DNA of 64,000 nt from Hyphodiscus hymeniophilus (GCA_016508695.1 VNKQ01000008.1:372001-436000), one strand, 5' to 3'. Shown: positions 1-11,295, counted from the stretch's first letter. A program made the numbers and translations. The notes: generated by a model not told the origin, from the letters alone.

Positions 1-1583
1 AAGCCAGCCCAAGATTTCAAGAGGCTCGACCCGCTCATACCTCTTCGATCACTCAGAATGCCCAGCATAATCCTATAGCTCAGGTCAAGTCAAGCATTGA
101 AGCTACCAAGCCTCTTCAGTCTGAAACGAACATGAGATCTGGTCAACACAGCAGCCCTTTGGCCGGATCAAAGGCCTCTATGCCTGTCGATCTGGTGTCG
201 AGTTCACAGCCAGTTGCAAAACCACCGGTCTTTCAATCCACCATCAAGTATGAAGAGAACGCAGTTGATTCATCTGCTCCCAATGATCCGATAATGTCGA
301 ATAGTGGCCCAGGACTTATTCCAGCGTCTTTTGAATGGACTGGTGGCGAAGAGGGTCAATCATCATCTTCAAGAACGACTCCAGCAACGATGTCGCGTAT
401 CAATCAACCGATGAGCCAGATGAATCAACTACCGTCCAGTAGCACGGTAGCATCAGCCTCGAATGATACAATTAGTACCGAAACCTCTGCTCACAGCAGC
501 AAGTGCTACAGTCCGACGCCGCTGCATTTCCAGGACTGGAGAACTCAAGGAATTCCTCCTGATAAGAGTCCCAAAACCCCTCCTCAGTCTAAAGTATCAG
601 AGGCTCTTCAAGGAAAGAGAGACCACGAGAGCGGCGGTGCAGCGACCGAAAACCCAGCTAAGAAGCCTCGACTTGAGCAGCCAAGTCAACAGAATATGGC
701 GGGCGTAAATATCGATAGTGCTAAGGCGATAGAGAACCTTGCAACAGATGCACAATGGCAGACAGCACCCCACACTACTAATTCAGATCTCCCAGAGAAA
801 TCGAACGGCGGTTTAGTCGAGCCTCGAACTCCTATCAAAACACCCATCGGTAACCCAAACCCGCCGAAGAGACCAAGAAAGCAATCGCTTCCCAAAGCAG
901 AGGCTGCAAAGATTACTGGTGAAAATCTCAAAGAAGTAGCTGAGGATGAATCCAAGAAACTCGGCGCCCCTCCCCCGATCTTTGAAGAAAAGACTCGATC
1001 CGCCGCCAAGCATGCCAGAACGACCAGTCAGTCAAGCACGGAGAGTATCGACATCCTTCAATCTACCCCCTCGAAGAATATCGAAGATTCGAATGTTCCG
1101 CGCATACAACAAATCCCAGATCCTACTAAGTCCAAGGTCGAAGTACAGATCCCCGCCCAAAAGAGAGCCGCCTCAGAGCTACTAGCTGGATCTATTGAGC
1201 AGTCAGGATCCTCAGCTAAGAAGTTGAAGAGAGGATCAGTCTTCTCATCTTTTCTTCCCAAAGACACAAATGATCAAATACATGCAAATGCACAGGTGGC
1301 AACAAAGGCAATGACTAGTGTTGATAAGAAGGTTCCTATGGAACGGAAGGCTATGAAGCCAACGAGCAGGGCCTCTTCAAGGACGCTTCTTACTTCTGAG
1401 GATGATGACAGTGGAGCTGGCTCCACTGCTCAATCTTCCATGCATGATCCTCCAGCTCAGATGAAGGGAGGCAAGAAGAAGGTCACCGCTGCGAAGAAGA
1501 TGACAACTGCTTCTGAGGGCGATCAAAGTAGGACGGAATCAGCCAATGCCAGCTCCATGCAGAGTCCTCCGGCTCAGGTCTAA
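1..1583 (+). CDS. Hypothetical Ser/Pro/Lys-rich protein, 5'-truncated by the window edge
   Basis: The frame is already open at base 3 and runs without a stop to TAA at 1581-1583, so the start codon probably lies outside the window; the first internal Met is at 132. The product is low-complexity, rich in Ser, Pro, Thr and Lys, with basic clusters such as AKKPRLEQ and PPKRPRKQ that look like nuclear localisation signals. Two similar segments occur near the C-terminus (SSMHDPPAQMKGGKKK and SSMQSPPAQ followed by the stop). Right after the stop a +1 frame (about 1576-1749) continues with SKGTKKTAEGG and a Lys/Thr/Ala-rich tail ending in an acidic stretch, which looks like the true C-terminus after a frameshift. 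No domain is recognised. A nuclear role is inferred from composition only. Confidence 0.6.
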   Translation, partial: ASPRFQEARPAHTSSITQNAQHNPIAQVKSSIEATKPLQSETNMRSGQHSSPLAGSKASMPVDLVSSSQPVAKPPVFQSTIKYEENAVDSSAPNDPIMSNSGPGLIPASFEWTGGEEGQSSSSRTTPATMSRINQPMSQMNQLPSSSTVASASNDTISTETSAHSSKCYSPTPLHFQDWRTQGIPPDKSPKTPPQSKVSEALQGKRDHESGGAATENPAKKPRLEQPSQQNMAGVNIDSAKAIENLATDAQWQTAPHTTNSDLPEKSNGGLVEPRTPIKTPIGNPNPPKRPRKQSLPKAEAAKITGENLKEVAEDESKKLGAPPPIFEEKTRSAAKHARTTSQSSTESIDILQSTPSKNIEDSNVPRIQQIPDPTKSKVEVQIPAQKRAASELLAGSIEQSGSSAKKLKRGSVFSSFLPKDTNDQIHANAQVATKAMTSVDKKVPMERKAMKPTSRASSRTLLTSEDDDSGAGSTAQSSMHDPPAQMKGGKKKVTAAKKMTTASEGDQSRTESANASSMQSPPAQV

Positions 1584-1749
1584 GGGAACTAAGAAGACTG
1601 CGGAGGGTGGAAATTCCACTGCTCCGAAGGCCACCGCACCAAAAACTACGGCTCCGAAAGCAACAGTTGGCAAGTCCAAGGCAACAAAGGGCCGGAAGCA
1701 GGCAGCAGCTGAGGATGAGGAAGATGGCTCTGATGAGTTAGCACCTTGA
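1576..1749 (+). other. Probable displaced C-terminus of the preceding gene
   Basis: Reading in the next frame gives SKGTKKTAEGG, then repeated APKATAPKTTAPKAT units and an EDEEDGSDEL tail, ending with TGA at 1747-1749. It resumes the same composition and the same repeat pattern (PPAQ then a KGGKKK-like segment) as the gene in frame 3. One inserted or deleted base near 1575-1580 would join the two. Confidence 0.5.
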
Positions 1750-2425
1750 AAGCTGGATACCATGATATATTAGAATAGATTCTTGCTGCAGCTGAGAATG
1801 CCTCATCATGCGGAAGCTGAATAGCATCAGATAGATGGATATGTTAGATTAAAAAAACACGGCAAATGATACCACGTCTTTACATGACATTTCTCATCTC
1901 CACTATACGAAGTGCCCCTAGGATGAGAAGAACCATACCTTCACTGTCAGATAACGGCTTAGAAGACTATGAGGGAGTAAACCACAGTACTTAGCGGGCT
2001 GTTAAAATACCCAAATGAGCGAGAAGCAAGTCACCCAATCGTGCATTGTTTGAGAAATTTTGATCTTTCGAGCCAATGACTGAACCATGGCCAGATCTGT
2101 TGCGATATGAGCTGTATGAGTTCTAATAATGATAGCATATGTTTAGGTATCTCACAAAGTACCTTGGGTAAGGTAAGTCCTCATCTGTGCACGGACCCCC
2201 TTGGAGACGTCAGTTGAAGGCTTGAAGCTTGCCTCGTATGCATTCATTCTCAGAATTCGCAGATATTAGATTTTCTTCATGAAGGTCTGGGCTCACTTCA
2301 ATAAATAATCCTGGCAACTACCGGTGTTATAAAACTCCACGCTCCTCTGCCTTGATCTCGGGGAAGCTGCAACACAATTTCCCAGCCTTCCCAGCCTTCC
2401 CGCAATCTCGCACAACCCCATCAGG
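1750..2425. other. Intergenic region upstream of END3
   Basis: The 3' flank of the first gene and the promoter/5'UTR of END3. No convincing ORF, RNA gene or repeat seen. Pyrimidine-rich stretches just before the END3 ATG are typical of fungal 5'UTRs. Confidence 0.4.
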
Positions 2426-3762
2426 ATGTCCAACAAACGAATCGAGCAAAGCGAGATCGAGAAGTACTGGGAGATATTTGCATCTCTGTCAAATGGTGGA
2501 ACACATCTCACTGGCGCACAAGCAGCTCCTGTGCTGAAGAACAGTCAGCTTCGTGATGATCAGCTTGAACGGATATGGGATCTGGCGGATGTGGACAATG
2601 ATGGGAACTTGGATTTTGAGGAGTTCTGTGTGGCGATGAGGTTGATCTTTGATCTGGTTAATGGGGTATGTCTGCTTTTAGATCTACTTGGAAGACCCAA
2701 ATGGATGATTTGGAGGGATGCGTTGCTGATTCTGATTTCAGGAATACGCAGATGTGCCACAATCGTTGCCAGACTGGCTTGTTCCAGAATCGAAAGCCCA
2801 TTTGGTGCAAGCCAATCGAGCACTTACCGGTCGACAGGTCCAGTTTGAGCAAGTTGAGGATGAGGACGATTCTCAAGGCCTGAAGGATGGATTCGATTGG
2901 TATATGAGTCCAGCAGACAAGGTGAAGTACGAGGAGATATACGATGCAAACCGAGATCGGAGGGGGGACATAACTTGTATGTTCCGCAGCCCTATATCGT
3001 CAAATCACTAACACCCTTGCAGTTGAAAGTCTTGATACGCTATACTCATCCCTCGAAGTCCCAGACACCGATATTCGCTCAGCCTGGAACCTGATCAACC
3101 CATCCGCCTCCCCCGCAATCTCCAAGGACGCCTGTCTTGCCTTCCTCCACATACTGAATAATCGACACGAAGGCTTCCGTATCCCTCGGAACGTGCCACC
3201 CTCTCTCCGCGCAAGCTTCGAACGCAATCAAATCGACTACCAGGTCGACAATCAACGCACATCTTCTCCAGCACAAAAATGGGGCGTCACGGGCGGTGAG
3301 GAGACTAGCACTGGTCGAAAAGCCAAGTTTGGAGAAACATACCTGAGTCGTATTGGTGTTGGCGGAAAGAGCAGCTACAGACCTGCCGGAACAGACTTTT
3401 CGTCGACGAAGACGACGGAAGATTGGGAGGAGGTGCGTCTCAAGAAACAGCTTGCAGAGCTAGAGGCGAAGATTGACAAAGTCGAGTCTGCTTCGGCTGC
3501 TCGGTCTGGCGGTAGGAGAGATACCAAGCCTGCTTTGGTGAAGAGGGAGCTAGAGCAGCTGTTGGATTATAAGAGGAGAGAATTGAGGGATATCGAGACG
3601 GGAGAGGGAAGGAGTAAGGTTGGAGCGAGCTTGAAGGGCGTTTCGGACGAGATATCAACAGTAAAGGAACAGGTTGATGGCTTGGATTCGCATTTGAGGT
3701 CAAGGGAGCAGGTGCTGGCTGAGCTGAAGCAGGAGATCGAGAACGAGAAGACGGGGAGGTAG
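2426..3762 (+). CDS. END3: End3-type EH-domain protein, actin cortical patch/endocytosis
   Basis: Three exons: 2426..2665, 2742..2976 and 3023..3762, giving 404 aa, the usual End3 size. Introns are GTATGT..TTTCAG (phase 0) and GTATGT..TTGCAG (phase 1). An N-terminal EH domain (about residues 5-95) carries the EF-hand loop DVDNDGNLDFEEF. The EADVP-like junction EYADVPQSLPDWLVP follows. A second EH-like region spans about 130-230 (MSPADKVKYEEIYDANRDRRGDIT, then FESLDTLYSSLEVPDTDI in parts). The C-terminal third is charged coiled coil. End3 works with Pan1 and Sla1 at the plasma membrane to organise actin for endocytosis; this role is known for the family and inferred here. ATG 2426 is the only start that precedes the EH domain. 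Confidence 0.93.
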
Positions 3763-4284
3763 ATACCAATACCATGTAGATAAGAACAGAATGTGAAATT
3801 CTTCCTGATATATCCGAGTGCTGCTTTGCTCTTTCTAACATGTTCTACCTTCAAAAAAGTCTTTCAATGAAGGAAATGTTGTCTTGAAGAAAACGATCAA
3901 GGATATGAAATCTATCCTACAAAATCCAATGTGCATCTCTTCTCAAATTAGCCGATTTCTGTTACTCTACTGATAACCGCTATGCACTTCGTAGTTTTCC
4001 CTTCAAAGAGCAAAGTGGGCCAATCACTCAAGGGATTCGCTCACTTTCCATGTCTCAGAGATGAAAGTACCCTTGTGTTTATTAGGCGTCAAAGCATACT
4101 TCATATCTCGGTGATTTCATTGCAGAAAGCTAACTACTACTTTCATGCACGAACTCCTGGGCGAGAATGCGATTTCGTGCTCCTTCTCCTTCCTTGCCCA
4201 CAGCACCGAAGACCAGCGTATGCTCATGACCCTTCCACACCCATCCAACTCCCCACAACTCCGTTGCAATATCTCTATGACCCA
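3763..4284. other. Intergenic region between convergent genes
   Basis: Convergent 3' flanks of END3 and the minus-strand membrane-protein gene. A plus-strand open frame crosses this segment and the neighbouring gene, but it is antisense to the better-supported minus-strand gene. No RNA gene seen. Confidence 0.35.
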
Positions 4285-4842
4285 TCATCCAAAACCCGGC
4301 ACCAACCATTTTGTCATCGTGTCAATCATCCAGTACCAAGCTGCCCATGTCAAGCCCACCAGTATCGTACCACCGACAACTTGACCTGCAAAGTTGCCCG
4401 TGGTGGTGGACAACTCATATGGCTTTATGACGGGATGTCCTTGATCCTTCAATACATGCTCCATCTCGAACATCGCAGCTTCTCCGCAACACCGACACTG
4501 ATAAGCATTCGCACAGACTGCGTTGCTGTTGAGTCGAAAGGCGCCATCGGCTCCGCAGCAATGACTGTTGAGAGTGGATGATTCACTGGGGCTGGTGATG
4601 ACGAAGAAGAGATTGACCGCGATGAAGATGGCTATGAAGATGAGGATGCTCTTTTCAAGTAGAGCGATGGTATGTTTCTTCTCGGCTTTGGCTTCGCCAC
4701 GCTTGCGGAATTCATCCTGTTGGGTGACGATTCTATGTCTTGCGACTAGCTCATCCAGCTGCTGCTGCTGGTATTGGAACGTCATTGCGGTGTCCGTCTG
4801 GACCTGGTAATATTTGTAGTTGCCGATTGATGAAGAAGGCAT
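4285..4842 (-). CDS. Hypothetical two-pass membrane protein with Cys cluster
   Basis: Uninterrupted 185-codon ORF with a clear ATG at 4842. Residues 1-60 are hydrophilic and Gln-rich with charged heptads (QQQQLDELVARH, EAKAEKKHT). A strong hydrophobic segment covers about 65-83 (ILIFIAIFIAVNLFFVI) and a second about 155-172 (GTILVGLTWAAWYWMI). Between them lies a Cys-rich loop with CCG, CANAYQCRCC and more, so disulfides or metal binding are possible. I do not recognise the family. The topology suggests a small organelle or secretory membrane protein with the Cys loop lumenal. A single exon is assumed. Confidence 0.6.
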   Translation of the reverse strand: MPSSSIGNYKYYQVQTDTAMTFQYQQQQLDELVARHRIVTQQDEFRKRGEAKAEKKHTIALLEKSILIFIAIFIAVNLFFVITSPSESSTLNSHCCGADGAFRLNSNAVCANAYQCRCCGEAAMFEMEHVLKDQGHPVIKPYELSTTTGNFAGQVVGGTILVGLTWAAWYWMIDTMTKWLVPGFG

Positions 4843-5795
4843 GTTGACTTGGAAGCTTTGGATGCCTCACTGACGCTGAGGCTTGCTCAAGTCTTCGAAG
4901 GGGAGGAAGAGAAGTTCGTTGTTGAAATACGTCGAATTGTAAGTGAAGAGGACCGATGTTTGTTTAAGTTGCAAGATAAGTACACTTGAGAGTTCTAGCG
5001 ATTTAATTGACTGGACTCGTGTGTTGCTTGGCCAGTGAATTCCATTTCATGTCTTTGCCCAAATCTCAGCTTTGCCGGGTCGATATTCAAGAGTTGAGCT
5101 ATGAACTTATGGCTACAGCTGCTTATGTTGCTTGGAAGTGAGCTTCATTTTGATCACCTCGTGAACGTGAGTAGCGTATATTTAAAAATCTACTACGGTG
5201 TAAGGGAATTTTGGGTGTTGCAGCTGGGGAGGGAATGGAGTCAACTTATAAAGGGAAGTTGAGTGCTTTCACGAATCGCACTTCTGAACTTCTAAGACAG
5301 CTCAACAAACGAGTATCGGCTGTAAGTTTCTTGCTATGCTGAGTTCCACCTCAGGCATGCGCAGCCTGGTTCGCAAACGGTCGTCTCCATGTACTCGAAT
5401 AATTCAAAAGTTAAAATGATTAACCACGGAAGTCTTGGAGGTCAAGTTCTCGACTTCACCGAAATTCGCTGAGAGACGGTATGAATTATATTTTCTATGG
5501 TATAGATTACCGCTTGTCTTCGCAGCAGGCACTTCCCTAGATATATAATCCAACGCCTCTATACTGAAACCCGACTACTGTCTACAGGACCGGTTTTGCA
5601 GTAGTATCCAGAGCGCAAAGGGCTACGCCTCTACTATCCGGAGCAATTAAACTCCAGTATGTCTCCCCAAACCATATGGCTAACTCCTTCTGATATGACC
5701 AGAATTCCAGTCAATAAAAATCCGATCCTAGGTGCAGAAGACCCTGCAAGAACAGGAAACACTTCCACAGACGCAGGTACTCATACAGATTCGCT
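4843..5795. other. Intergenic region, about 950 bp
   Basis: 5' flank of the membrane-protein gene (minus strand) and 3' flank of the SNF2 gene. It holds A/T-rich patches (for example around 5175-5195) but no ORF of convincing quality and no recognisable RNA gene or repeat. Confidence 0.4.
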
Positions 5796-8521
5796 TTACT
5801 TCTCGATATTCTTCATAGTATCCATCAGGCCACTGGCTTTCGTCTCGATAACCTTGAACAGCTTGGCGTTGCCCAAGCCTTCAGAAGCTCGAACGTAAGC
5901 AGCGTCGCTTCGATCACAAAGGATGTCAAGATCCTGTTCGCTCAGAATTTCCTCACCGCCCGAATAGTGGTAAGTCTCGCCGTCTTTCAGTAACAAGTCT
6001 TTCAAAGGGTCTTCCAAGCTCTCGGCATTCAGCTTCTGATTTAGTCCTCCCTTCTTGATCACAAGCTTTTCAAGCCTTCGCTTGGCATCTGCATCAAGAA
6101 GCAACTTTTCTTCAACAGTTCCCTTAGTGGCAAGACGAAATACGACAACAGGACGGGTTTGGCCAATACGGTGTGCACGGTCCTGGGCTTGAAGATCCTG
6201 CTGAGGATTCCAGTCTGAATCAAAGAGGATAACAGTGTCGGCGCTAGCAAGGTTGATGCCCTGTCCGCCGGCACGAGTTGATAGCAGGAAGAGCTTGAAC
6301 TCTGGGTCTTCGTTGAACTGCTTGATCTGATCCCGTCGCTCGACTTGGGAAACTGATCCATCAATTCGGCAAACATTCCAGTCGCGAAGGTCTCGTGCGT
6401 AATCTTCAAGAATGTCCAAAGAGGTCTTGAATTGGGAGAAGATCAAAACCTTGTGGCCCCGAGCGAATAATCCAGGTAGAAGACGATCGAGAAGGAGCAT
6501 CTTTCCTGAAGAAGAGACTAAGGTTTCATCAATCGGTTCTCCCATTGCCCATGGATTGTAGAAATTATGGGGTGAGTTGCATGCGAGTCGTAACTGCATT
6601 ATGGGATTTCCAAGTTTCTTGCCTGAAATTTCCTTCTCTATTCTTGTGTAAGCGATGATCTACAGGAACGTCGTCAGACTCACTGGCATGTTCCATGGTC
6701 TTCTGTCGCTGAATCTCTTCTGGGTCTTGCTCGCTGTCTGACTGCTCGCCTTCCTTCGCAGCATAGTCTGCAGCCATCTTGGACTCGAGCTCATCATCGC
6801 TCATAGCATCATCTTCAGACACGTCGACTTCTTGGTACGCCTTGCGACCACGTGACTTCGCACTCCGAGAACTCCTAATACTACCAGGCGTCGAACCTCT
6901 GCTGGATTTCGCAGACTTGGATGCTGGAGCAGACGTCTGCTGCGCCTTGCGCTTGGATCCTGTGTTGGGTTTGTCGTTCGCTGAAGCCTTTTTCGCCATC
7001 ATTGTTTGAAAGGCATTCTTCGGCGTCACGGGATTAGAGATTGCAGCCGGACGCATTCTCAAAGCCAAAGGGGCATCATCCTCGCTGTCAGATTCCTCGA
7101 CCTTGCGGCTAGAGGATCTAGAAGTGCTGACGCTTTGAGCCAAGCGTTCGAATATCTTGTTTTCAAGGAACTGGCGAGCATCGACTGCCTTGTCTCTAAA
7201 AGCGTTATAGAGATCCGTTTGATCCCTGGTCATTGGAGCATATAGGATATACTCTCTTTTCTTTGGAAGTAGATGTTCCACATCTGCTTTCACCCGGCGT
7301 AATAAGAGAGGCTGCAGGACAACATGCATCTTCTTGACCAAGTCCTGCTTCATCTGGTCCTCAAGGAATTCTTTGGTCTTATCTTCATCCTCTAGGTCCG
7401 AAAAATCAAACCATGATTCGAACTGCTCCCAATTGGTAAATATTTTTGGCAGGAGAAAATTCAGCAAGGACCACAGCTCTTTAAGGTTGTTTTGAAGCGG
7501 CGTGCCCGTGATGAGCAATCTGGTTGCCGACCGAAAGCTTTGCAAAATTCGAAAGAGCTTTGCCTCCGAGTTCTTCAACCGATGGCCTTCGTCCTGAGAG
7601 CAATTGAGCACAGTGATCTAGAATGAAGAATAATCAGACTTACAATAATGATCATCTCCCAGTTGACCTTACAAAGTTCCTTCTCGTCTCTGATGACGAT
7701 TTCGGGGCTTGTGAGGACTACAGGAAACTTGAGGTTCGGACGACCATCACGGGAAAGATTCTTGAAGACGTGATCAGACCTCAAGTTCTTTCTCTGGGAA
7801 GGTGTGCCATGATAGAGGATCACAGGAACGGTTGGTGTCCATTTCTCGAACTCGGCCTCCCAGTTTGATAACGTACTTAGGGGTGCCACAATCAGGTGGG
7901 GTCCTAGGTAGTTTTCCTTCTCTCGAAGGTGAGCCAGCAGTGAGACTATGAACTTCTCTTTAGAAACCGCTCCTGAAGGGTTGGAAAAGGCAGTAGAGCA
8001 AGTTCAAAAGCAACGTGTTACGTACTGGTTTGTATTGTCTTGCCTAGGCCCATCTCATCTGCCAGTATTCCCGACATCCCTTGCACGCATATCTCCAACA
8101 TCCAGGTGAGTCCTTCAAGCTGATAGCCCCGCATGGTTCCACCCACCATACATTCCGGTTGCTTCGCCATATCCAGATTGTGCTCACCCAGAGCCCTATC
8201 ATCGAGGCCACTACCAACCCTACCGAGGACTTGAGTCTTCTTTGTCAGAGCCTGCGAGAACACTGCACTCTTCGCGAGTAAGTCATTTAATTCTGCGGCC
8301 TTCGCTTCCCTTGCCTCCTTGGAGTCATCTTGCTTTTTGCGCCTCTTCTCTTTCAACTTCCTTCTCCGCTCCTCTGCAATGTTCTCTGATTCTGCTCTCT
8401 TCTCCTCCTCGATGATCGCTTTCTCTTGCGCAATCTTTGTAGCCATACCGTTCGATTCTGTGGGGGAGGAGGCTGGTGTGGAGGAAGAGTTATGGTCCTC
8501 CATGTCACTGGATTGTGACAT
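5796..8521 (-). CDS. irc5: SNF2-family chromatin remodeler, LSH/DDM1/Irc5 subfamily (MUS-30-like)
   Basis: Four exons on the minus strand: 8026..8521, 7644..7945, 6684..7593 and 5796..6622, giving 844 aa. Donors are GTACGT, GTAAGT and GTGAGT. The N-terminus is a basic coiled coil. The ATPase lobe 1 starts at MRGYQLEGLTWM, with Walker A DEMGLGKT, box III DEGHRLKN (rebuilt across intron 2), TGTPLQNN and a typical FLLPKIFTNWEQFESWF region. An acidic/Ser insertion sits mid-protein. Lobe 2 has FSQFKTSLDIL, the motif STRAGGQGINL and QDRAHRIGQ. LSH/DDM1 enzymes act on nucleosomes in DNA methylation or heterochromatin and genome stability; Neurospora MUS-30 is the homologue I have in mind. Subfamily assignment is by overall architecture. 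Confidence 0.92.
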
Positions 8522-9145
8522 GATGAATTAGATGGAGAGAATGTAGTAGCACAGCATGTAATAGAATCGAAACAAAAAGTCGTATGAACAAAGGATCCTG
8601 TGTTGTCAAAATACGTGCAGACGTTAGGGGGTGCAACTGGTTGGAGAATGAGCAGGTCGCGTCAAGAAATCCACTCAACACGAACCACGCGAAGTCATGA
8701 GGTAATGTTCATTTTTGAGCTAAGCTTAATCGGGCTATCGCATCTCGGCTATGAAGTCCTTCCCCTTGACAGGTAGCATAGTCCGAATGTCTGGCTTTCT
8801 TACGACATTTTTTCACTTCAATGAATCGTAATAATCATGTATGTATGGCCCAATCATTCAAAGTATTTGAAGGATTGGGATACTTGAAAATTCCGGAACA
8901 TTTTCGGACTTTTGGGTCTACTGGAGCATGTCCTAATTGTTCAAATATTTTGGATGATTGGGATCTTTAGATTTTGGAACATATCCTAATCGTTCAAATA
9001 ATTTGGAAAATTAGGATAATTCCGTTCTTGAGACATGATTTTGGTACTTGGGCATATCCGGATTGTTCACTCATAAGTAGGAAATTGTGAATATCAACGC
9101 TTTTGGTTTGTATTTTTAAGATAAAATCAGGCTATTTCTGGTCCG
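8522..9145. other. Intergenic region with three imperfect palindromes
   Basis: Promoter side of the SNF2 gene (minus strand) and 3' flank of the Gly-Asp-Ser tail gene. The only structure seen is the palindrome cluster described separately at 8850-9015. Confidence 0.5.
8850..9015. repeat. Cluster of three related imperfect palindromes
   Basis: Three copies of a hairpin-forming unit at 8850-8878, 8932-8961 and 8985-9015. The first has arms CCAATCATTCAAA / TTTGAAGGATTGG around a 3-nt loop. The others keep a CC(T)AAT..TTCAAA left arm and a TTTGGA..ATT(G/A)GG right arm. Intervening sequence is also similar (GGAACAT, GGACTT). They could form cruciforms or RNA hairpins in the 3' region of the minus-strand gene that ends at 9146. 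Confidence 0.6.
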
Positions 9146-10694
9146 CTAATAGTCCTCGCCGTCCTCGCCGTGCATGCTATCACCATTGCTATCACCACTG
9201 CTATCACCACTGCTATCACCACTGCTATTGCCATAGCCGCTACCCTCACCACTATCCTTTCTATCGCTTCCATCGTATCCATAGTCAAAAGCGCCTTTAG
9301 GGAGGTTCATAACCCGATAACCACAGGCGTTGGCATCTGGGAAATCAGGAATTTCAACATCTGGGTGCTTCGATCTCATCTGATCCGCAATGACGAACCA
9401 CTTCTTTTGGTCATATTCACGTTCAAATCGAGCCAAAGACATGTCCATTTCCGGAGTCCAGATCAATTCCTGCTCACTTGCCGTGTGCTTATGTCCTGCA
9501 GCTTGTCCCTTGGAGTGTTTTCGGTCAGCAACACGGACGAACATCCGATTTTGATTCCGGGCAATAAGTGGCCCCATCCGGTTGTATCGACAGTTCAGAT
9601 TGTTTGGCTTCAGGCGTGGGATTTCCCCTCTTGCATGCCGAGCAGCGTTCAGTATCTCGCAAACTATGCCGAAGTCGTGGTGTATCTCATACAGGCGGCA
9701 GAGTTCAATATTTTCAGGGTTGAGTGGACCCTGGCCAGGTCTATGTTTGATCATTTTTGGGACAATATGGGTTTCCCATCGCTGATGCTTCCCGTTGGCT
9801 GATCTCCTAGGGATGAGCTGGTTTCCAGATGCTGCTCTGCCATTTGCTCTACCTCGCTCCTGCGTCTTTCTCTCCCAAAGCTCTAGCTTCTGACTGGTAG
9901 GATTGTGATAAAAAACGTTTGGGAGTGGTGCGTTGATTCTACCCCCAGTAAGACGGCTGCGTCTGTCTCTCTCGTGCTCCTCTTGTTTGTGTTGATCCCT
10001 CGAGTGGGATGCTGTGATAGCTCTTGGTCGGCTTGCAGAGGTTCTCTCTTGCTCTTGGATAAACATGGGATCTTCAGGATCGGCAAAGGTAGCGTCATCT
10101 TCCTCTTTTATGGAGACGTCATCGTTCGTAATGAACTCAGCTGGTGAATGCTCTGGGTGGGTAGCTGTTGTCTTTGCTCTCATTGTCACATGAGATGGCC
10201 CTTCAGAGATTCCTTGGTCGTTGCTGTCTGTTCTCTGAGCACGGCGATGCCGAGTCGTAGGAAAGTCACGATGATATCCATGGTTGACTGGGCGATGCCG
10301 ATATATTGGGAACGTGTCAGAGGCATAGATTGGAAGAGGTAGAGGAGGTGGAGCGCTTTGACTGCTTATCATCAGACTAGGTTGTTGGTTGTAGATATAA
10401 GGAGGTGTATCATTGTAGTTGGGATAGGGATTTTGGGAACCAAAATGAATATGACCTCCGAGACGAGGATCAACGGGAGGATAGTTAGAGTAGGAATTAT
10501 TGGAGTAGTACGGTTGTCCATGTTGGCCATTGGTATTGATGACTGTGGGATTTTCATCCTCTTGGACACCGTCCTCAGGGTCCTTAGCATATCTGCCATA
10601 TGCTGAATGAAAGTTAGCTTTGATCATGCCTACTTTTTCAAAGAGCTTTGAATTATTTGGATGGTTCCTCACCAGAGCTATAATATCCAGACAT
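9146..10694 (-). CDS. Hypothetical basic protein with Gly-Asp-Ser tandem tail, possible Myb-like regions
   Basis: Two exons: 10673..10694 encodes MSGYYSS plus one base, then a GTGAGG..ATTCAG intron with a GCTAAC branch site, then 9146..10602; product 492 aa. The N-terminal half is Asn/Tyr/Pro-rich and disordered. The C-terminal half is basic and contains two helix-rich stretches, roughly residues 305-375 and 400-455; the second begins WTPEMDMSLARFE and ends YRVMNLPKG and resembles a SANT/Myb-like fold. The tail is Gly/Ser/Asp repeats ending in DGEDY, encoded by a 12-bp minisatellite. Family unknown; a DNA-binding role is a guess. The small first exon avoids a non-ATG start. Confidence 0.65.
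9175..9231. repeat. 12-bp minisatellite inside coding sequence
   Basis: Near-perfect tandem 12-mers (TGCTATCACCAC on the plus strand) that encode repeated Ser-Gly-Asp-Ser on the minus strand at the C-terminus of the gene. Copy number is likely to vary between strains. Confidence 0.8.
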
Positions 10695-10721
10695 CGTTGC
10701 CTGAGCTACCAGTAGCAATAA

Positions 10722-11035
10722 CGAGTTGAGACAGTTGAAGGTCTTGATAGTTGAAGGTGTCGGTAGTCGAAGGGGAAGGCGTCGATAGTCGAAGGTGAAG
10801 GTGTCGATAGTCGATGGTGTTGATTGTTGAAGGCCTTGATAGTTGAAGGTGTCGATAGTTGAAGGTGTTGACAGCCGAGAGGTGTTGACAGCCGAGAGAT
10901 AATTAAGAAGTGTTGCCAGACGGCGGACTTCAAAGGCGAAATGTTGTTGATAGGCGAGATATGTTGACAGCCGAGAGATGTCGATAATTTAAGAAGTGTT
11001 GACAAGCGGCGAACCCAAAAGCGAAATGTTGTTGT
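10722..11035. repeat. Compound tandem repeat array upstream of the 9146-10694 gene
   Basis: The left part (about 10722-10870) is made of degenerate 18-mers of the type GTTGAAGGTGTCGATAGT. The right part (about 10870-11035) holds two longer degenerate units, each with GTTGACAGCCGAGAG, an AATTAAGAAGTGTTG segment, a GGCG(A/G)AC segment and GCGAAATGTTGTTG. It lies directly upstream of the minus-strand ATG at 10694, so it is in its promoter or 5'UTR. Confidence 0.75.
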
Positions 11036-11295
11036 TCATGTTGTTTGTTGGAAGGTCTAGGAGAAGAATAGTTGTTATATACTCAGGAAAGCCAGCATCG
11101 AGGAGTGTCTAGCGCGGAATCGAGGACTAGCGTGGCCACGCTAACCTTTGAATCCTCCGTATGGCAGGACTTGTAGGGCCGCTACGGGCAGTATGGGGCA
11201 GAAAGTGATGTATTGCAGTGAATTTCGATGTTGATAGAATGAAGTACTTAAAGAGAATCTTCAAACATCAGGACAGCGACATCGACAGCGACAGC

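Noticed and set aside
4145..4581. Plus-strand open frames antisense to the membrane-protein gene
   Set aside because: The minus-strand frame has two clear hydrophobic segments and a Cys cluster. The plus-strand frames are Pro/His-rich shadows.
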